From contig VWPU01010357.1 in the NCBI GenBank assembly GCA_013398955.1, positions 248,001-312,000 on the forward strand: 64,000 nt of DNA. The letters are read 5' to 3'. Source of the DNA: Callaeas wilsoni (taxonomy: Eukaryota; Chordata; Aves; Passeriformes; Callaeidae). The notes beneath the pieces were generated by a model, which was not told the origin of the DNA, searched no databases, and saw nothing but the letters and a program-made list of their open reading frames with translations. Numbering within the stretch: position 1 is the first letter of the stretch; the number at the start of each line of letters is the position of its first letter. A program made the translations under genes and the position numbers. Of this stretch, positions 1 through 13,365 are shown piece by piece.

Positions 1-436
1 GAGACTCGATAATGGGAGAATATTATGCTCTAGGAAAAAAGGTAGATCTCAAAATCAGAAGCTGATTTGCCTCATGTTGCGTCCTTTCTATTTAGGCCAA
101 CAGGGCAAATAGGACAGAGCAGATCCAACTCATTCAATCCAAAGGCAGGATGTGCATGACTCCTAAATCCTTAACTGAGAGAGCTGAAGTATTAAATGAC
201 CAGCAGTAAATCTCACTTTTTGTTGTGGTGATGTCACTTTGATGATCATTTGATTTAATTAAAGCACACAAGGAGAATTACTCTGCTGATATCTTGTTGA
301 TTTAGTTGACCTCTCTTAATACAGTTAATGAGTTATAGTTTGTTTGTTTGCCTTTCTCCCTGTTTTATGACAGTTTTTCACTTCTTTTTCCTCGTGATCC
401 TTGTGCTAAGAAGGCCAGGAATTGACATCAACATGA

Positions 437-580
437 CTATCCCTGAATAAATGGTTCACTAAAGGCCTGCAGCACTTCTTTACCCGTCACTTGGCAAGCA
501 GAAAAAGATGGAGGCGAGTCTGAGGTGAAATCTGTATTTTCTAACGTCTCAGAAAGCAGTTGGAGCTTGAAGTTGGATTT
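437..580 (-). CDS. Terminal coding exon with stop codon
   Basis: Forty-seven codons followed by TAG at 437-439. The peptide begins KSNFKLQLLSETLENT and ends VLQAFSEPFIQG. The acceptor lies in a pyrimidine-rich stretch at 581-600; the second of two AGs (…ctagag) gives phase 0, matching the upstream exon's GTATGT donor. Using the first AG would create a stop at the join, which is why the second was chosen. A weak ATTAAA on the minus strand near 250-262 could be a poly(A) signal. No AATAAA was noticed. Confidence 0.75.
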   Translation of the reverse strand, partial: KSNFKLQLLSETLENTDFTSDSPPSFSACQVTGKEVLQAFSEPFIQG

Positions 581-769
581 CTCTAGAAGCGTAACAAAGA
601 GATCAAGTGTTAGCATTGGGTCTTGAAAATCACAGAGCCTGAAAGACTTACAAACACAAAGAAAGCTGGAGTAGGAGAGAAGAAAAGAAAGGATAAGAGG
701 CAGAATATATTAGTTTAGGCATCCCACCCTTCTTGCACAGCTCTTCTGTGCTGGAGCTGGCTCACATAC

Positions 770-854
770 AAACTGCTGGGAGTAGAGGCGGAGGAGTTCG
801 TGGACCTCCTCCGTAGTAGACATAATCTCTCTTATTGTTACAACAATAAGGTTA
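770..854 (-). CDS. Internal coding exon (28 codons)
   Basis: A strong acceptor (pyrimidine tract at 855-876 ending TTTCAG) is followed by a fully open frame that includes IREIMSTTEEVHELLRLY, which looks like an amphipathic helix. Only one of the three frames is open. It receives one base to complete a codon and ends in phase 0 at TTT|GTATGT. An overlapping GTGAGC donor 4 bases further on would put TAG at the next join, so it is less likely. Confidence 0.8.
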
Positions 855-1336
855 CTGAAATGGAAGAAAGAAGGGACTTTGCCAGTGCAAAAAGCAGAGA
901 GAGAGAAAAGTAAGTGAACCAGGCAAGGAGGAAGCTAGTGACACTGTAGGTTTTGGGTTGTAGTGTTAGCGAGAGGAGAGTTCCATTTTCTGTGCTGCTG
1001 TGGATGTGAGGTAGCACAATTGCTTCACTGTAGGGTGAAAGCTTCGGCCATTCTGTTACATTAGAAAGTATAGAAAGAGAGCAGGGAAACAATTTTGATA
1101 TAGGCGGAGTGCTGAATGAGGTGGGTGAGAAAGTTCCTGTGTCCAATAATAATTATTGTTGTGAAATTTGACCTGATTTTGGTGAATATAAAATATTTAA
1201 ATGCCAAATGAAAGAATTTACTTTAGCTCATAGATTATTCAACCTGTAAAGGAAATAACTTTCAGTTAAGCAAAAAGGAAAAGTAAGTCAAAATGGACTG
1301 CACAGCCAGATATATTGCTTCCTTTGTGCATGTTAA

Positions 1337-1440
1337 ATCAAAGAATGGTTTGGGATGGAAAAGACCTTAAAGATCATCTCCTTGCAAACACCCTGTCATG
1401 GGTAGGGACATGTAATGCTCAGTTGCCTCAAGGCTTTCTT
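1337..1440 (-). mobile_element. CR1 3'-end fragment
   Basis: The plus strand reads as the reverse complement of the CR1 3' untranslated end (AATGGTTTGGGATGGAAAAG, then ACCTTAAAGATCATCT). About 100 bases, degraded, in the intron between exons at 770 and 1641. Confidence 0.8.
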
Positions 1441-1640
1441 GAGAGACATGCTTTTCTATGCCAAGATTTCCCTAGCTTTGATAATTCTTGAGCACTTAAT
1501 GTAAAAGTGTAACCCTCCTCTGGAGAAATTATGCCGAACAGTTTCAAAGGCATTGTATTGCTGTGTCTCTTCAGTAGATGGATGTATCACAGTGCAAAAT
1601 AAACTAATGCAAACCTGGGATTTCTGCAGAGGCATATCAC

Positions 1641-1693
1641 CATCCTGGCTTTTCCTCAGCCCACGCAGATTCTGGAAAAGATACAGCCTGCAC
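1641..1693 (-). CDS. Short internal coding exon (53 bp)
   Basis: The frame encodes VQAVSFPESAWAEEKPG. The acceptor follows a T-rich tract (1694-1715) and the donor is ATG|GTGATA. It starts in phase 0 and leaves two bases, which is exactly what joins the exon at 3087-3191 to the exon at 770-854. That phase fit is the main support, because the exon is short. Confidence 0.65.
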
Positions 1694-2679
1694 CTAGCAC
1701 AAAAAATTCAAACCCAACATGAATTTGCTCAGAGCACTACTGAGCAAAGATTTCCTTTGTGTTTCAAACTCACAAGAAATGTGGTCATCTAATAGAATAG
1801 CTGTCAGAAAGTATTTACTTAAATAATTAATTTGAAGTCATTTGTTTTGAATGTTGCCAGTAAAAGTAATGTGTCAGGAAAAATGCCAAAAACAGAAGGG
1901 TATTTTCTCATTTTTTTTTTTCCTGGTATCCATCTGTGTCTATTCTGCAGCAGTACAACTTATAAGAGGCCACATTCTTTTACGTTATTTCCCCCAGTTG
2001 TTACACTCAAGCAGACTACAAATCACTTGTTTAATTTCTAATTACAGTTGCTTTGTTCTAAGGAAGATTTTCAGAGTAAGCTCACTACCAAGTGTAATGC
2101 TGTTCAATGGAATCTATAGGTTATTTATCAAAACCACATGGAAGTGGTAAACCACAGTCATGAAAAAGATGAAGCAAAGCTTTGCAATCCGGTGTCCCAA
2201 AGGTATGATAATCATATCTCTTGATAATCATATCTCCCTCTACTGCCTTATTGCTAATTAAATTAATTAATTAGGGAAGTCTTTCCCAAGTGGACTTGAT
2301 TTAATATGCTGTATGTAATTAGCAGCTCTTGGAAATGGAGATGAGATGATTTCTTCCCTTTTTTTCGGTGTCACAGAGAGCTCTCAAAAGCTTTGCAGAG
2401 AAAGCAAATGATCAGGCTTCTCGTTTGGTCCAGTGACAGCACTAAGATTAGTGTCTAAAAGCATTTTTGCACAGAAGGAAGCAAAAGAAAAGGAAGAAGT
2501 AAAAGAGCCAATATGATTAAAGACAATTAGGTTTTTAGTGATCCTGGCACATTTTTGTGAGCTGACCTGAACAGTCTTCCACATTTAAAAGAATAACAAA
2601 GAAATTCCTATTAAGAGTAAATAAATGCAGTTGCTGTGAGGATGATACTGCTGCAGTGGAGATCTCTATAGGGATTGTG

Positions 2680-3067
2680 TGTGGGTTGACCCTGTCTGGA
2701 TGCTGAGTATTCACCAAATCCATTCTGTCAGTCCTCTCCTCAGCTGGACAGCAGGAACAAAATATAACGACAGGCTCGTGGTTGAGATAAGGATAGGGAG
2801 ACATCCATTACCAATTCCTGTCCTGGGAAAAACAGACAGTTGGGGAAAAATGGTTTAATTTATTACCAATCAAATCAGATTAAGATAGTGAGAAAATTGA
2901 ATCTTAAACCAACTTTCTCCCATCTCTCCCTTCTTCCTGGGCTTTGCTTCACTCCCAAATTTTCTACTTCCTAACTCCTCTGGACATGAGGGAAGCTTCT
3001 GGCTGTATCTCATAGAAGTCACCCCTGTGGCCTCCACTCTGATCCCAAAACCTTGCCACACAAAGAC
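2680..3067 (-). mobile_element. Avian endogenous-retrovirus LTR, internally deleted
   Basis: The plus strand starts TGTGGGTTGACCCTG and ends near ACCTTGCCACACAAAGACA. Between lie GTTGAGATAAGG and TTTATTACCAATCAAATCAG, which I associate with a common bird LTR. The middle of the LTR appears deleted near 2978-2985. Same orientation as the host gene; its 5' edge is about 20 bases from a splice donor. Non-coding; no viral genes remain. Confidence 0.7.
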
Positions 3068-3086
3068 AAGGGAAATGCTCACACAC

Positions 3087-3191
3087 CTGCCAAATTTTGT
3101 GAAAATAATCTTTAACATAAATGACAAGTAAAGAATGTGAAGAAATATGTTTCATTATTTCTAAAAATATTCTAGATGATAGGGTCATCTC
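3087..3191 (-). CDS. Internal coding exon (35 codons)
   Basis: An exact multiple of three, open throughout, containing LEIMKHISSHSLLVIYVKDY. The acceptor is TATTAG and the donor CAG|GTGTGT. It is phase 0 at both ends, matching both neighbours. A minus-oriented LTR lies only about 20 bases beyond the donor (2680-3067). Confidence 0.75.
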
Positions 3192-4979
3192 CTAATACCA
3201 CAGAAAATACAAATGTTGTCTAATAATAATTAGAATAGCTTTGACTCTGTAACTGTATCATTAAATCAATTTCTTTATTTATAAAGTATTTTCTAGACAC
3301 ACACACCCCCCACTCACGCTTGCATAGAGTAGAGAGGAGGAGACAATGTCCAAGCAGCTGGTCGGGCATGTTTTCCGTTGCTCAACCTGCCACCATTGCT
3401 TTATCATCTACCTGTGGCCTCTTCCTCTGCCTGCTAACATCTTCCTCAGATTTATTCTAGAATGCCTGACACCTTAATATCTGCCAGTGGCTGGCAGTGA
3501 TAAAACTTAAGTGCCAGAGGAAACTGCTTCTGCTTTTATTCAAACGTTTCATTTTGTCTCCAAAAGACCAGGATGGGGAAGTCTCGGTGCTAAAGTACAG
3601 ACAGATAATCCATGCCTAAAAAATGAATAAAAGACGAATATTTTAAAGGACATATCAAGATGAAAAGTTTTTTTAATGCCATTTCAAAATAGCAATTTCA
3701 TGCTTTTGATAGGCTACTGACTGCCAAAAGATAAACAATCCTACCCTTCCCAGCATTAATGTAGTGCCTGTTAGAGCTGGGAAAAAGACATTGAGGTTGC
3801 CAAACAATATAACAATAAAAAAATACTCCTTTCCTGTGTGTGGATGAAGCTTTTCCCGTTGAATTTTTTCACAGGAAAAAAAAAGCCTAGTGAAAGACAT
3901 ACCTTTCTGCCTACAAAATCATTAGTGATGGGCTGATGATTCCAGCTTCAGTGCCTGCTCCTTTTCGTTCTGTGTGAACAACAGCCCCTCCAAACAGGCT
4001 GTATATAATAAATGCAACAGTAATAGAAACAAAAAAATCCAGAGACTTCTCTCTTCAGCAGCAAGGAAGGCTTCCCCAGTGAAATCCTTATTCATATTAT
4101 TTATAAAATGTTCAGTATTGCTAGAGAACTATTTCCATCTATGCTTTATAAATCAGAAAAATTCTGACCTGTTCTGAAGCTATCCTGTAGCTGAAAAGAA
4201 ATAAGGAAAACAATCAGTACTCATTTTTGTGGTATTTTTGCTTCTCTGTTAAAAATTCAACTTTTTAATAAATATTTTGGGGAGGGAAATGCTTACTATT
4301 TCAAGCAAGACTAAATATTCCTGCACAAGAAGCCTTAAAAGAACCCAAACAACAAAAAGAGACACATATACATTAGAGTATTTGAAATCTCCTTGTGTTC
4401 TGTATTAGAGAACTTTCTGAAAAAAATGTCCTTCAGGGAGTTTCCTCCTGCAGTGTGGATTACTGTGATACAGATATGGGAAAATAAAACCCAGTTGTTA
4501 AACCTTAAAATCGCAATACAGAATACAAACAAGAAGTTGTGCAGGGTTGAGAGCAGGAGGGTGGGATGACTGACAAGCTGTTGTGGCTTGCGGATGCTAT
4601 TACTACCAAGAACACGGAGATCCTCTTCTAGAGGAATAATCTCTAAGAATATTCTTAGCAACTCATGACTTGTAATCCATACACTGGGGCATAAAATGCT
4701 TTACATTTTAGTGTGTGAAAAGGTCCTGGAGGCTAAGATCCACCGGCATGCATCTGCTGAGACTGAAAACTCGTCACTTTGGAATGTCATTTATGGAGGT
4801 CATTAATTAATCACGTCAATAATTAAAAGTATTCTAGGACAGAATGAAAAGACTATGTCAACAAAAATTTCTTAATGTGTCTTCAAAGGACTTTTGGTAC
4901 AGAGGCCGTCACTTTGATCACACTTTTCGGTACTTAGGACTCAGAGAGAAATTCCATTCTATTTCCCGATGGTTTTAGC

Positions 4980-5160
4980 AAGTTGTCCTTGAGCTGGAGC
5001 GAGCTGCGCGGGTCCTCACTGTCTGTTGACCCGCAGACGCTCTCCCCTGCCCGGAGCAGGCGGAGGGACCTGGGACAGCAGCTCCGGGCTGGGGAACACC
5101 CCTGGGCTGCCGCGCCCGGCGCATTTCCCACCAGAGGGCACTGCAGGCTGAGGCACCACT
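4980..5160. promoter_or_regulatory. Small CpG-rich island
   Basis: About 180 bases of GC-rich DNA with about twelve CpGs inside AT-rich intron. Flanked on the right by an A/C-rich low-complexity tract. A minus-strand open frame crosses it, ending NRMEFLSES, but no splice context ties it to the gene. Could be an internal regulatory element or alternative promoter. Confidence 0.5.
5128..5142 (+). promoter_or_regulatory. CTCF-like motif
   Basis: CCACCAGAGGGCACT closely resembles the vertebrate CTCF core (CCACNAGGGGGC type). It sits at the right edge of the CpG-rich island. Motif match only; occupancy is inferred. Confidence 0.55.
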
Positions 5161-5185
5161 CCTTAAGTGGTATTCAAGAAACCCA

Positions 5186-5310
5186 CACATAAAACAAAGA
5201 AACAAAAAACCCCACAACCACTAACAAAATAGCACAAACCCACCAACTCCCCCCGCCCCGCAAAAAAACCCAAAAACAATCAAAAAACCCCTAAAGAAAC
5301 AAAGCCAAAA
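5186..5310. repeat. A/C-rich low-complexity tract
   Basis: Runs of AAAAAACCC and CCCCGCCCCGC types with almost no G or T on the plus strand. No gene content. Confidence 0.75.
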
Positions 5311-6044
5311 CCTCACCAGCACACACAGAGCTAATCTCCGTCCAGACTGAAGATCAGGATTTCCAAGCCAGCCAAGAAAGGCAGTTGGTAAATAGCTCAG
5401 ACATTTCCCAACATGAAAAACGCTTACCGGGGATTGTATTTATTTATTTATTTTTAAATGCATCAAATACAAGAGAGAAGAGCTGGAGGATTCAGCATTT
5501 CAGCAACAGGATTCAGATAATCTCACTTCGGTATCAGCTGTTTGGGTCTGACTGGGGTCAATCCGATCACATGTAACCGGTCTCTGCTGACCGACCAGAA
5601 ATCCACTCTGACCTTTGTGGTCTCAGTGTAATAATTTGACAAATGTGAGCAACACTGGAACAGCGTGGCCATATCAATAAAGAGAGCTAGAACTAAATTG
5701 GTAAGGATCAAAAATGAAAACAGTGTCAATCAAGCTTCAAAAATTCTCCTGGGAGCTACTGAACTCTTCCAGCAGTACACAGAGAGGGAGAGCTGATATT
5801 TTTTTAAAACTCTCAGTGCCTGCACTCAGATCCTTGACTGAAGACTCCCACCAATCATTTAAATTTTAGCATCTCTTATAGACATGAAATTCAGAAGAAA
5901 TATCAGAAAAATGGAGGATCAAAAGAATAACTAAAATATCAGTATTTTCTTATATAAGATGTGGGCTCAGGGAACATTTCCAGCCAGCAGCAGTAAGACC
6001 AAGCATATCTGCTCCAAGCTTTCTTAGATCCTATCTTAGATAGG

Positions 6045-6295
6045 GCAAGGGGGAATAGCTTTAAACTGAAAGAGGGAAGGTTTAGATTAGATAACAGGAA
6101 GAAATTCCTTACAATGAGCGAGGTGAGACACTGGAACAGGTTGTGCAGGGAAGCTGTGAATGCTCCATCTTTGGAAGTGTTCAAGGCCAGGCTGGGTGGA
6201 GCGCTGAGCAACTTGGTTTAGCGAAAGATGTCCCTGTCCATGGCAGGGGAGTTGGAATGGTCCCTTTCAACCCAAACTATTCTATGATTCTATCA
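6045..6295 (+). mobile_element. CR1 3' end, plus orientation
   Basis: Recognisable CR1 3' UTR (AGGAAGAAATTCCTTACAAT, GGAACAGGTTGTGCAGGGAA) ending in ATTCTATGATTCTAT, the diagnostic CR1 terminal octamers. 5'-truncated, about 250 bases. Confidence 0.9.
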
Positions 6296-8077
6296 GTATT
6301 ATCAACAATTTGGGGGTGTGTGTGCATATGCTGACATGCAAGTAATGTTAACGATTTCACCTACATTCCAGGGGAATAAGAAGCACTAAAGGTCACTAAA
6401 TAATACCATATGCACTTTCCTACAGCCTTATATTTTTCCTCCAATTCCCTTTTCTAACTTCAGGGACTTGTTGATCTTGCACCAGGCTCTGTGATGGCAA
6501 ACCATCCAAGTGGAACTCTGCTAAAATCACATAAACCATCTTCTGGAAATATGTGTGCCTGTGTCTCCACTGAGCTGAGGCCACAGAGAGGGACAGATTA
6601 GATTCATTATAGAATCATTAATTAATTAGGTGGGTTTAAAGTCAGTCAAATAGGCATTTTTCTCCTGGAATGGCACTTTGCTGATATCTGTATTTCTAAG
6701 AATAAGGGTGCTTTGATGAGTGTTGTAAGTGCTAGAGGGAGAATTACCAGATTAATGGTATATTTACCTCTCTCTAGCATTGCCAGAGAAAGGACAAGGA
6801 AATAAATGGTGTGGTTCTCTATTGTCTTTTCCCCATGGCTACGTTTTCAAGCCAAATGTGTAGAATAAACTAGTTATTTTGTATTCATGTTTGCACACAG
6901 CATTTCCTCTCCAGAAGTGTTTTGCTTAAGGTTGAGACGCAAAAAAATCCAGCTCTTTTGAGAGTGCAAGAGTTACACTGCTGAAGTAAACAAAATGCAT
7001 TTGAAGAAACTCTTTGGGGGAGGGTGAGGACAGGAGGGAAGTATTTTTTCCTAGGTACTGGTCATAAAGGGTATCCAAACCTTGAGTATTTAGTGAAGGG
7101 TATCATCAAGGCAGGTGAGAGAAAAGGAAGACTCTTGCAGAGAGCAGAAAGGTAAATTAAAGGAAGGCATCAAGGAGAAAATTGAATGCTGTAGAGTCTT
7201 TGGAAATTGGCTATGCATAGCTCTATATATGCATGTATTTTAACTTCCTTAATAACTATTTCTTTGAGTTACTAAGCACGTGAGCTGCAAGTAGAGCTGA
7301 AGAAGCCACTAGAACTGTACTTTTACACTTCTTTATTTTCTTTAGTTTGAAAAGTTTTATTATGGTCACAGAGATTTTTATAAAAATCCAACTTATCTCT
7401 ATGACACAGTGATTATTCCTCATGAATAAAATAATGATTCTGGCTCTCCAGCTTTTTCAGAACAGTAGTCTTTAGAGGAACTAATAACTTCATACAGTCA
7501 ATGCTTTTTTGTGTTCTCTTAAAAAATTTAGAAACAAAACCAACCAGATTTTACTACTTGTTTTTAAGGAATCTTTCCCAGTATTAATCTTGTATGAGTA
7601 GAGATCCAGAATTCATGTCTTAAAACACATAATGAGGAAAATAATAAAAGCATGAAATAGAAAATAAAACAAAACAAAATGAAACATGAGCTTTAACTTA
7701 TTTGTATTTCTATTTTACTATAAAATTTTCTGGTTTTGAAGTCACAAGTCAAAGCTAAGTACATCTAGGTAAAGCTGTAGAGAGCTTCTATCTTCTGTTT
7801 TAAGAGTCAACAATAACGCCTCTGTAAAATGAAATCCTCATTCCCTCTCAGAACTATGGAAGACAGATAAAATTAAGATTCACAAGGCTTTAAGATTTAA
7901 GAAGTGATTTTACTTTGTATTGTCAACCTAGAAAAAGGCAAAGAACAAAGAGATATCTTAGAACATTAAATCAATGCTGCACTATTTGAATGTTAATAAT
8001 GAAAAAAATGTACAGTATCATTCTCATCTGGTAATTATTAAATTCTCTTGAGCAGAGAAAAGGAATGTTTACCTAGC

Positions 8078-8104
8078 ATATATATATATATATGTATGCA
8101 TATA
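8078..8104. repeat. (TA)n microsatellite
   Basis: Alternating TA with one TG and GC interruption. Simple repeat in intron. Confidence 0.8.
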
Positions 8105-11100
8105 AAATAATATCCTTTATATTCAAATAAATTTCATATTTTAAATGTGGGACTACAATATTTCCAAAGCAATCACCAGCATAGAGATGAGTGATCTTGT
8201 CTTGCTCCCAAATGGGCAGGTGATTTAAAGGGTGTAAAAAGGCACCACACAGCTGAAGCTCTCTGAGTTCTGTAAGACAGTAGAAAATGGTAAATCTTTA
8301 TGGTAACAGCAAGATTTCTGTCTATGTCATGGAGCATTATTGATTGCTGTCCAGCACATAGCAAGACAAAACACTCAGTAATAACTCACCAGGGCTGTTG
8401 CCCAATAAAGTCAATGCTGATTTCTGATAGTACTGAGCTGAGTCCACCAAGCATTAGATTTCACAACTCCTGCTTCTAAGAATCAGCCAAATTATCAGCT
8501 GGTGTAAATCAACTTGACTTCTTGACTGAAGTCAAGAAGCCATGTTGATTTAAGAGGAGTCAGTGACATTTACATTATGTCTTTCAAAGTGTCTTTTGGG
8601 GAATGACAGTCAGTAATAACTTTCAGCCTTTTGCTCAGTGCTCAAGATGACAGAGGACACACCACAAATTGTAGTCTCTGACCAGCCATCATCATAGGCA
8701 CAAGCAAAATTACAACAAGCCTGCTCTCTGAACGTCTCCCTCTTCAGCACAGGTGTCTTTCTTGCATTTCATAATGTCAAATTTTGGAGTTGCATCACTA
8801 GGGAAGCCCAAGGAAGAGAAAACAGGAACATCTCCCACTTTGGAGCACTGCTTGGCCTGGGGGACAAGGTCCCTTGATTCCACTCACACTTTTGGTAGGA
8901 GCACATTCCAGCAAACCCACTGCTCCAGACTCATTCCTTACCAGTATGTCAGATTTTCCAGGGGCAAATGAAGTTTATTTACCAGTTCTATGCACCTGGG
9001 AATTCGGGAACCTATTGGACTCATTGCTTTGTGAGATGATGTGCTTATTGAAGGCAAAAAGATATCCATTCAAGCCAGATCACATAAAATGGATTATCAA
9101 AACATTATCTCCAAGCCACTGCAATAATTTTCATACTAGTTTCACCTATAACTAATTGGCACATTAAATTACCAATCTTCCAACAAAACAAATGTTATTT
9201 CTGAACTCAGCTTCTTGTACTGTGGAAAATAAAATTTTGCAACCCACACAATGCACCAAGTCATACCATTATGTTCCCAATCAAGAGTCTTTTCTAAGAG
9301 CATATGCCTGAATAACATCCCTATCTAAATGTACAACATGAAATAATAAAAAAGTGTTATTTGTTTCATTCTAGCTGGTAGCTCTGGCCACTGTTTTCCA
9401 TGTACCAATTTTATCAGTCTTTCTGTCCATTCCCCCATTATTCATATATTTCCATGACCTTTATTTGACCAGATAGAGTTGCAAAAAGTTTGTAAGACTA
9501 TTGGCTTTGTCTTTCCTGAACTAATATTTACTAGTTGACTCTTTCTAGGAAACTTATAGTCCCTGCATTCTTTAATTAATCAATTGGATGAAAAATTTTG
9601 CAAGATTTTTGAACAGTGTTCAAGTTTTTGTAGTAAAGATGTTCATGCTTCATGCTTAAGGCCCCTGAAATCATCTCAATGCATACTACTTGCTCTTCAG
9701 AAAATATCATTTGGACTTAGAGCAATACTTTCTCATTGATCTCCTTTTCATTCAAGAATTATAAGGACACAGACATAAAGTTTAAAAATAATTTGTTTAA
9801 TTGTGCTTCTATTAGGAATATCAATGCATAGGACAAGTCTTCTGCAATTCTGCATGGAGCTATTATTCAAAAATAAAAGTTATTTTAAATAATCTAAAAG
9901 TAGTACCAGAGAGGAAAAATAGGCCAAGACAGAATATTAATTTTACACTCCTGGCTTCTATTGTCAGCTGGACATGCTTTGCTATCACTTCTTTACCTCA
10001 CCAATTACCTGCTTTTATTGAAAATCATTTTTATCTTGTTCTAAGAAGGAGGGAATTGAAACAGTCCTCTTTTCCTTTTCTGCCCCTCGTCCTCAGCACC
10101 TGGATCATCCTAAATTCAGATGAGCATAAGAAATCTCTATATTAGTTACATGAATTGGTCTGTTGCATACTTTTCAATCAATATGAAAATGAAAGTAACC
10201 ATAAGGATCTACTTATTTTTAAAAAAGTTGATTACATTTTGTGGAGATATCTGCAAGCAACATTTGCTAGAACTGTTTAGCTGGTGTTGTATATTTTTAC
10301 TATGTGTATTTACATACCTGTACTTACAGAGGGAGAGAGAAAGCAAATGCGTGCTCATCGGTCTCTATTTTACCTCGTCTTTGCTTTCCTTTTGGTATTT
10401 CTGCACTTTTCCTCAGTCTAAAGAGATGAGCTATTGATTTAATAGCTTACCTACCATAAATAAAACAAGTAAGAAGGAGTATGCTAAAAACAAAGTAATG
10501 TTTCTTTTTCTTTTCTTCTCTTTTTTTTTCCCCTTTTTTTTTCTTTTTATTCTCAGAATTAGTAGGGTACTTTTCACTGTCACGCAATTGTTTAAAACCT
10601 AGTCTGGGTAGAAAACTCTTATCATCTGAGAGCTGCTTGATTTCTTTCACGGTGAGTAACTGAGTTCGAGGTCTCAATCCAAAAGCACAGCTGAGACTGA
10701 GAGGTGTCTGCACCACAGCTGAAGTTTTCCTGATGGTTTCATTGAACACTCAAAATAAATTCCCTTCCTATCCCAGCAGCAGTTCTCCAGACAGCTGTTA
10801 AGAAATGATTCGCCAACAGGGAGTAAATAAATACACAATAGATTTCTGAGAAGGGATAATAAATAATTCTGCCTGGTCCTTGCACTATACCTATGTTGAA
10901 GATAAATAAAGGTCTGTGGTATCAAGAGCTGTCAATCTGTCTTTTGTAATGTTATGAGTGCAATCTCAGAGCCACAGTACGCTTGAAAAGCAGACTTCAC
11001 AGAATACCTGTCTGTGCCTAAGACACATCTGTTTTCACTAAACTTCATTTGAGAAAGTTTCACCAGACCTCCAAAAATGTAGAGGGACACGCAACAGATA

Positions 11101-13217
11101 ACCAGCGCAGAGGAGCAGCAGGTTTGAGTGCAAACATTGCAATCTGAAACCTGCCTTTGATCTTTAGTGCCCCAATTCAGGTGTTCCACCACACGTACAT
11201 GTTATATTTTGCATTTTGCAGAGATACCCAGTGAATAGGCTGAGTAAGAGGAGCCACATTAAGAAATTTTTATTTATTAAACCACATCCGTCTGTTCCTT
11301 TGTTACAAAGTGCTCAGCCACGTATCTGCTTTTCAAATATTGTAGAGAGAAATGTCAAATTTCATAATGTAAAATTAGCAGATTTGTACCATACACAGCT
11401 GGATAACAAAGCTAAAAGGAGACACATTAATCTCAAATTACACTTATTTTACTCTCCTTTCTCTCACTGCCTTTCATCTGTGTTGTATCAGGCTTTCACT
11501 GACACAAAGTTGTCTATATGACTGAAAAATTCACAGTTAAAGCACAGGTGGGATATATAAAAGTAAATTTATGCACAAGGGTTTTTTTCCTTTATTTTTC
11601 TACGCAACTACTTCTCAAAACTTTATATCTAACAATGAAAAAGACCATGTTTTCTCAATCTGTTATATCTGCTCTTATTTGCTGCCACTAAAGCAATCAC
11701 AAGCCCACACATCATTTTACTCTGAGAAACACTACTGAAAAAGGCAAACTGTTCCCTTCTCATGATGGTCAGAGCAGACAGTCTGTGTTGCTGTAGATAG
11801 TATTAAATGTAAAAATAGTAGCACCACCTATTGGCAAAATGCATAAACTGAGCTATCAAATTTCATGCTAGCATTCATCCTGCTACTGGATGTTAAGGCT
11901 GCAAACTATTATTTTCAGTTTGTTTTAATTATTCAGAATAAACATGTTTGTTAATATGGCTTTTTTATTTCTTTTACAGTAGATCTGACACAGAATGCAA
12001 TAGGACCTAGTTCCAAACTGGGAAAGCAACAATAACCTAACCCATGAATTCATAATGTCGAGGTCAAATTTGTTTGGAATATATCTAAAAGGTCTGAAAC
12101 CTTTTTACGTTGTGGATTTTGCATATTGACTAATGCTGTGATCGAGAATTTCAGGTCTCAAATTTTTGACAAGTCCCTTTTATTTAAATGGACTATAAAT
12201 GGAGGCAAAAATTGGTGTGGAGGGGAAGTATTCTAGCACTGGGGTGAAAAGACAAGATTTTAAAGTATTTCTGCATATCAACATCTCTATATAAAATGTG
12301 ACCTATGAACTGCCCTTGGCTTGTAGTTACCATGATTCTGCTTAACATAAATAAAAACAAATGGCTTCAGGCAAGAGATGGAATGTGAAATAATAAAAAA
12401 AATCTTTAATTTAACTGAACATGAGAGGCTAATACTTGGGTGGGCAATTTCAATTTTTATCCAGATGGCATTCAGACTGTTAATCCACAAATTCTTTCAC
12501 CATGCTTCTGTTTAATTTTGGTTACTTGTGTTGAGTTGCTCAGAACAACCCTAGATGAATTTTAACTTTATTGGACGACTTATTTCTGATTATTTCTTTT
12601 TTAGTCTTTCTCTAGGACTGATACTTATAGAATCTTTATTATATTTATATTTTAAAAGTGATATTATTTTGCTTTTTAAATGTCATTAGTGTTTATTTTA
12701 AAAATATGTTTCATCCATGCATTACCATTGACACTGCTATTTTTTAAAGTTTTCTCCTTCTCTTTCCCTGCTCCTCCTGTTCATTGCTCCATCATTTCTT
12801 CTGATAAAGAAAATGTTGCTGATCATGGTGGGTCAGATTCCCACGGCAAAAAAAACTCTCTCTGCATGCCAAGACTCACTACTGACCTTTCATTCTGCAT
12901 TCCTGGGCAATTCACTGTTTTCTCCTACAGTGAATAATTCTTAATTCTTTTCAAATGCTGAGTTTTTCTTAAAAGCAAAGCTTCCCTGTGCTCAAGAGTG
13001 TATTCATTTTCCTTTTATTCTGGTGCTTTTGGAGAGTGCTAACAGTCCTTGTATCTGCAAACCAGCAGCAGCAGGATGTGTTTCTTACAGAAAATCATGC
13101 CAAACCCTGTAATGACTCATCACAGCTCTGGGGTGAAGACCTCTGGGGGAAAGGGGATATTTGCTGTACTTGTAGTCTCCTGAATCTCAGGATTCATGAT
13201 TTCATGGCCTCGTTTTA

Positions 13218-13365
13218 GAATTATGAGATCATTAGTAATGTTGGAAAAGAACATCAAGTCCAACTTTCAATCGAGTACCACCATGCCCCCAAAACCTCCT
13301 CACAAAGTGCCACGTCTACTCATTTTTTGAACACTTCCAGGGATGGTGACTCCACCACTCCATTT
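13218..13365 (-). mobile_element. CR1 3' end, minus orientation
   Basis: Reverse complement of a CR1 3' end; AACACTTCCAGGGATGGTGA and CACCATGCCCCC are diagnostic. Its 5' side faces the plus-oriented CR1 at 13440-13728. Confidence 0.85.

Noticed and set aside
4335..4661. A 108-codon minus-strand open frame
   Set aside because: Part looks protein-like (SNSIRKPQQLVSHPTLLL), but there is no credible donor and the phase does not fit the neighbouring exons.
10447..11192. Three successive minus-strand open frames with a good acceptor near 10891
   Set aside because: The frame after the acceptor (YSARTRQNYLLSLLRN) has no usable donor and its phase does not fit the exons at 19784 and 3087.
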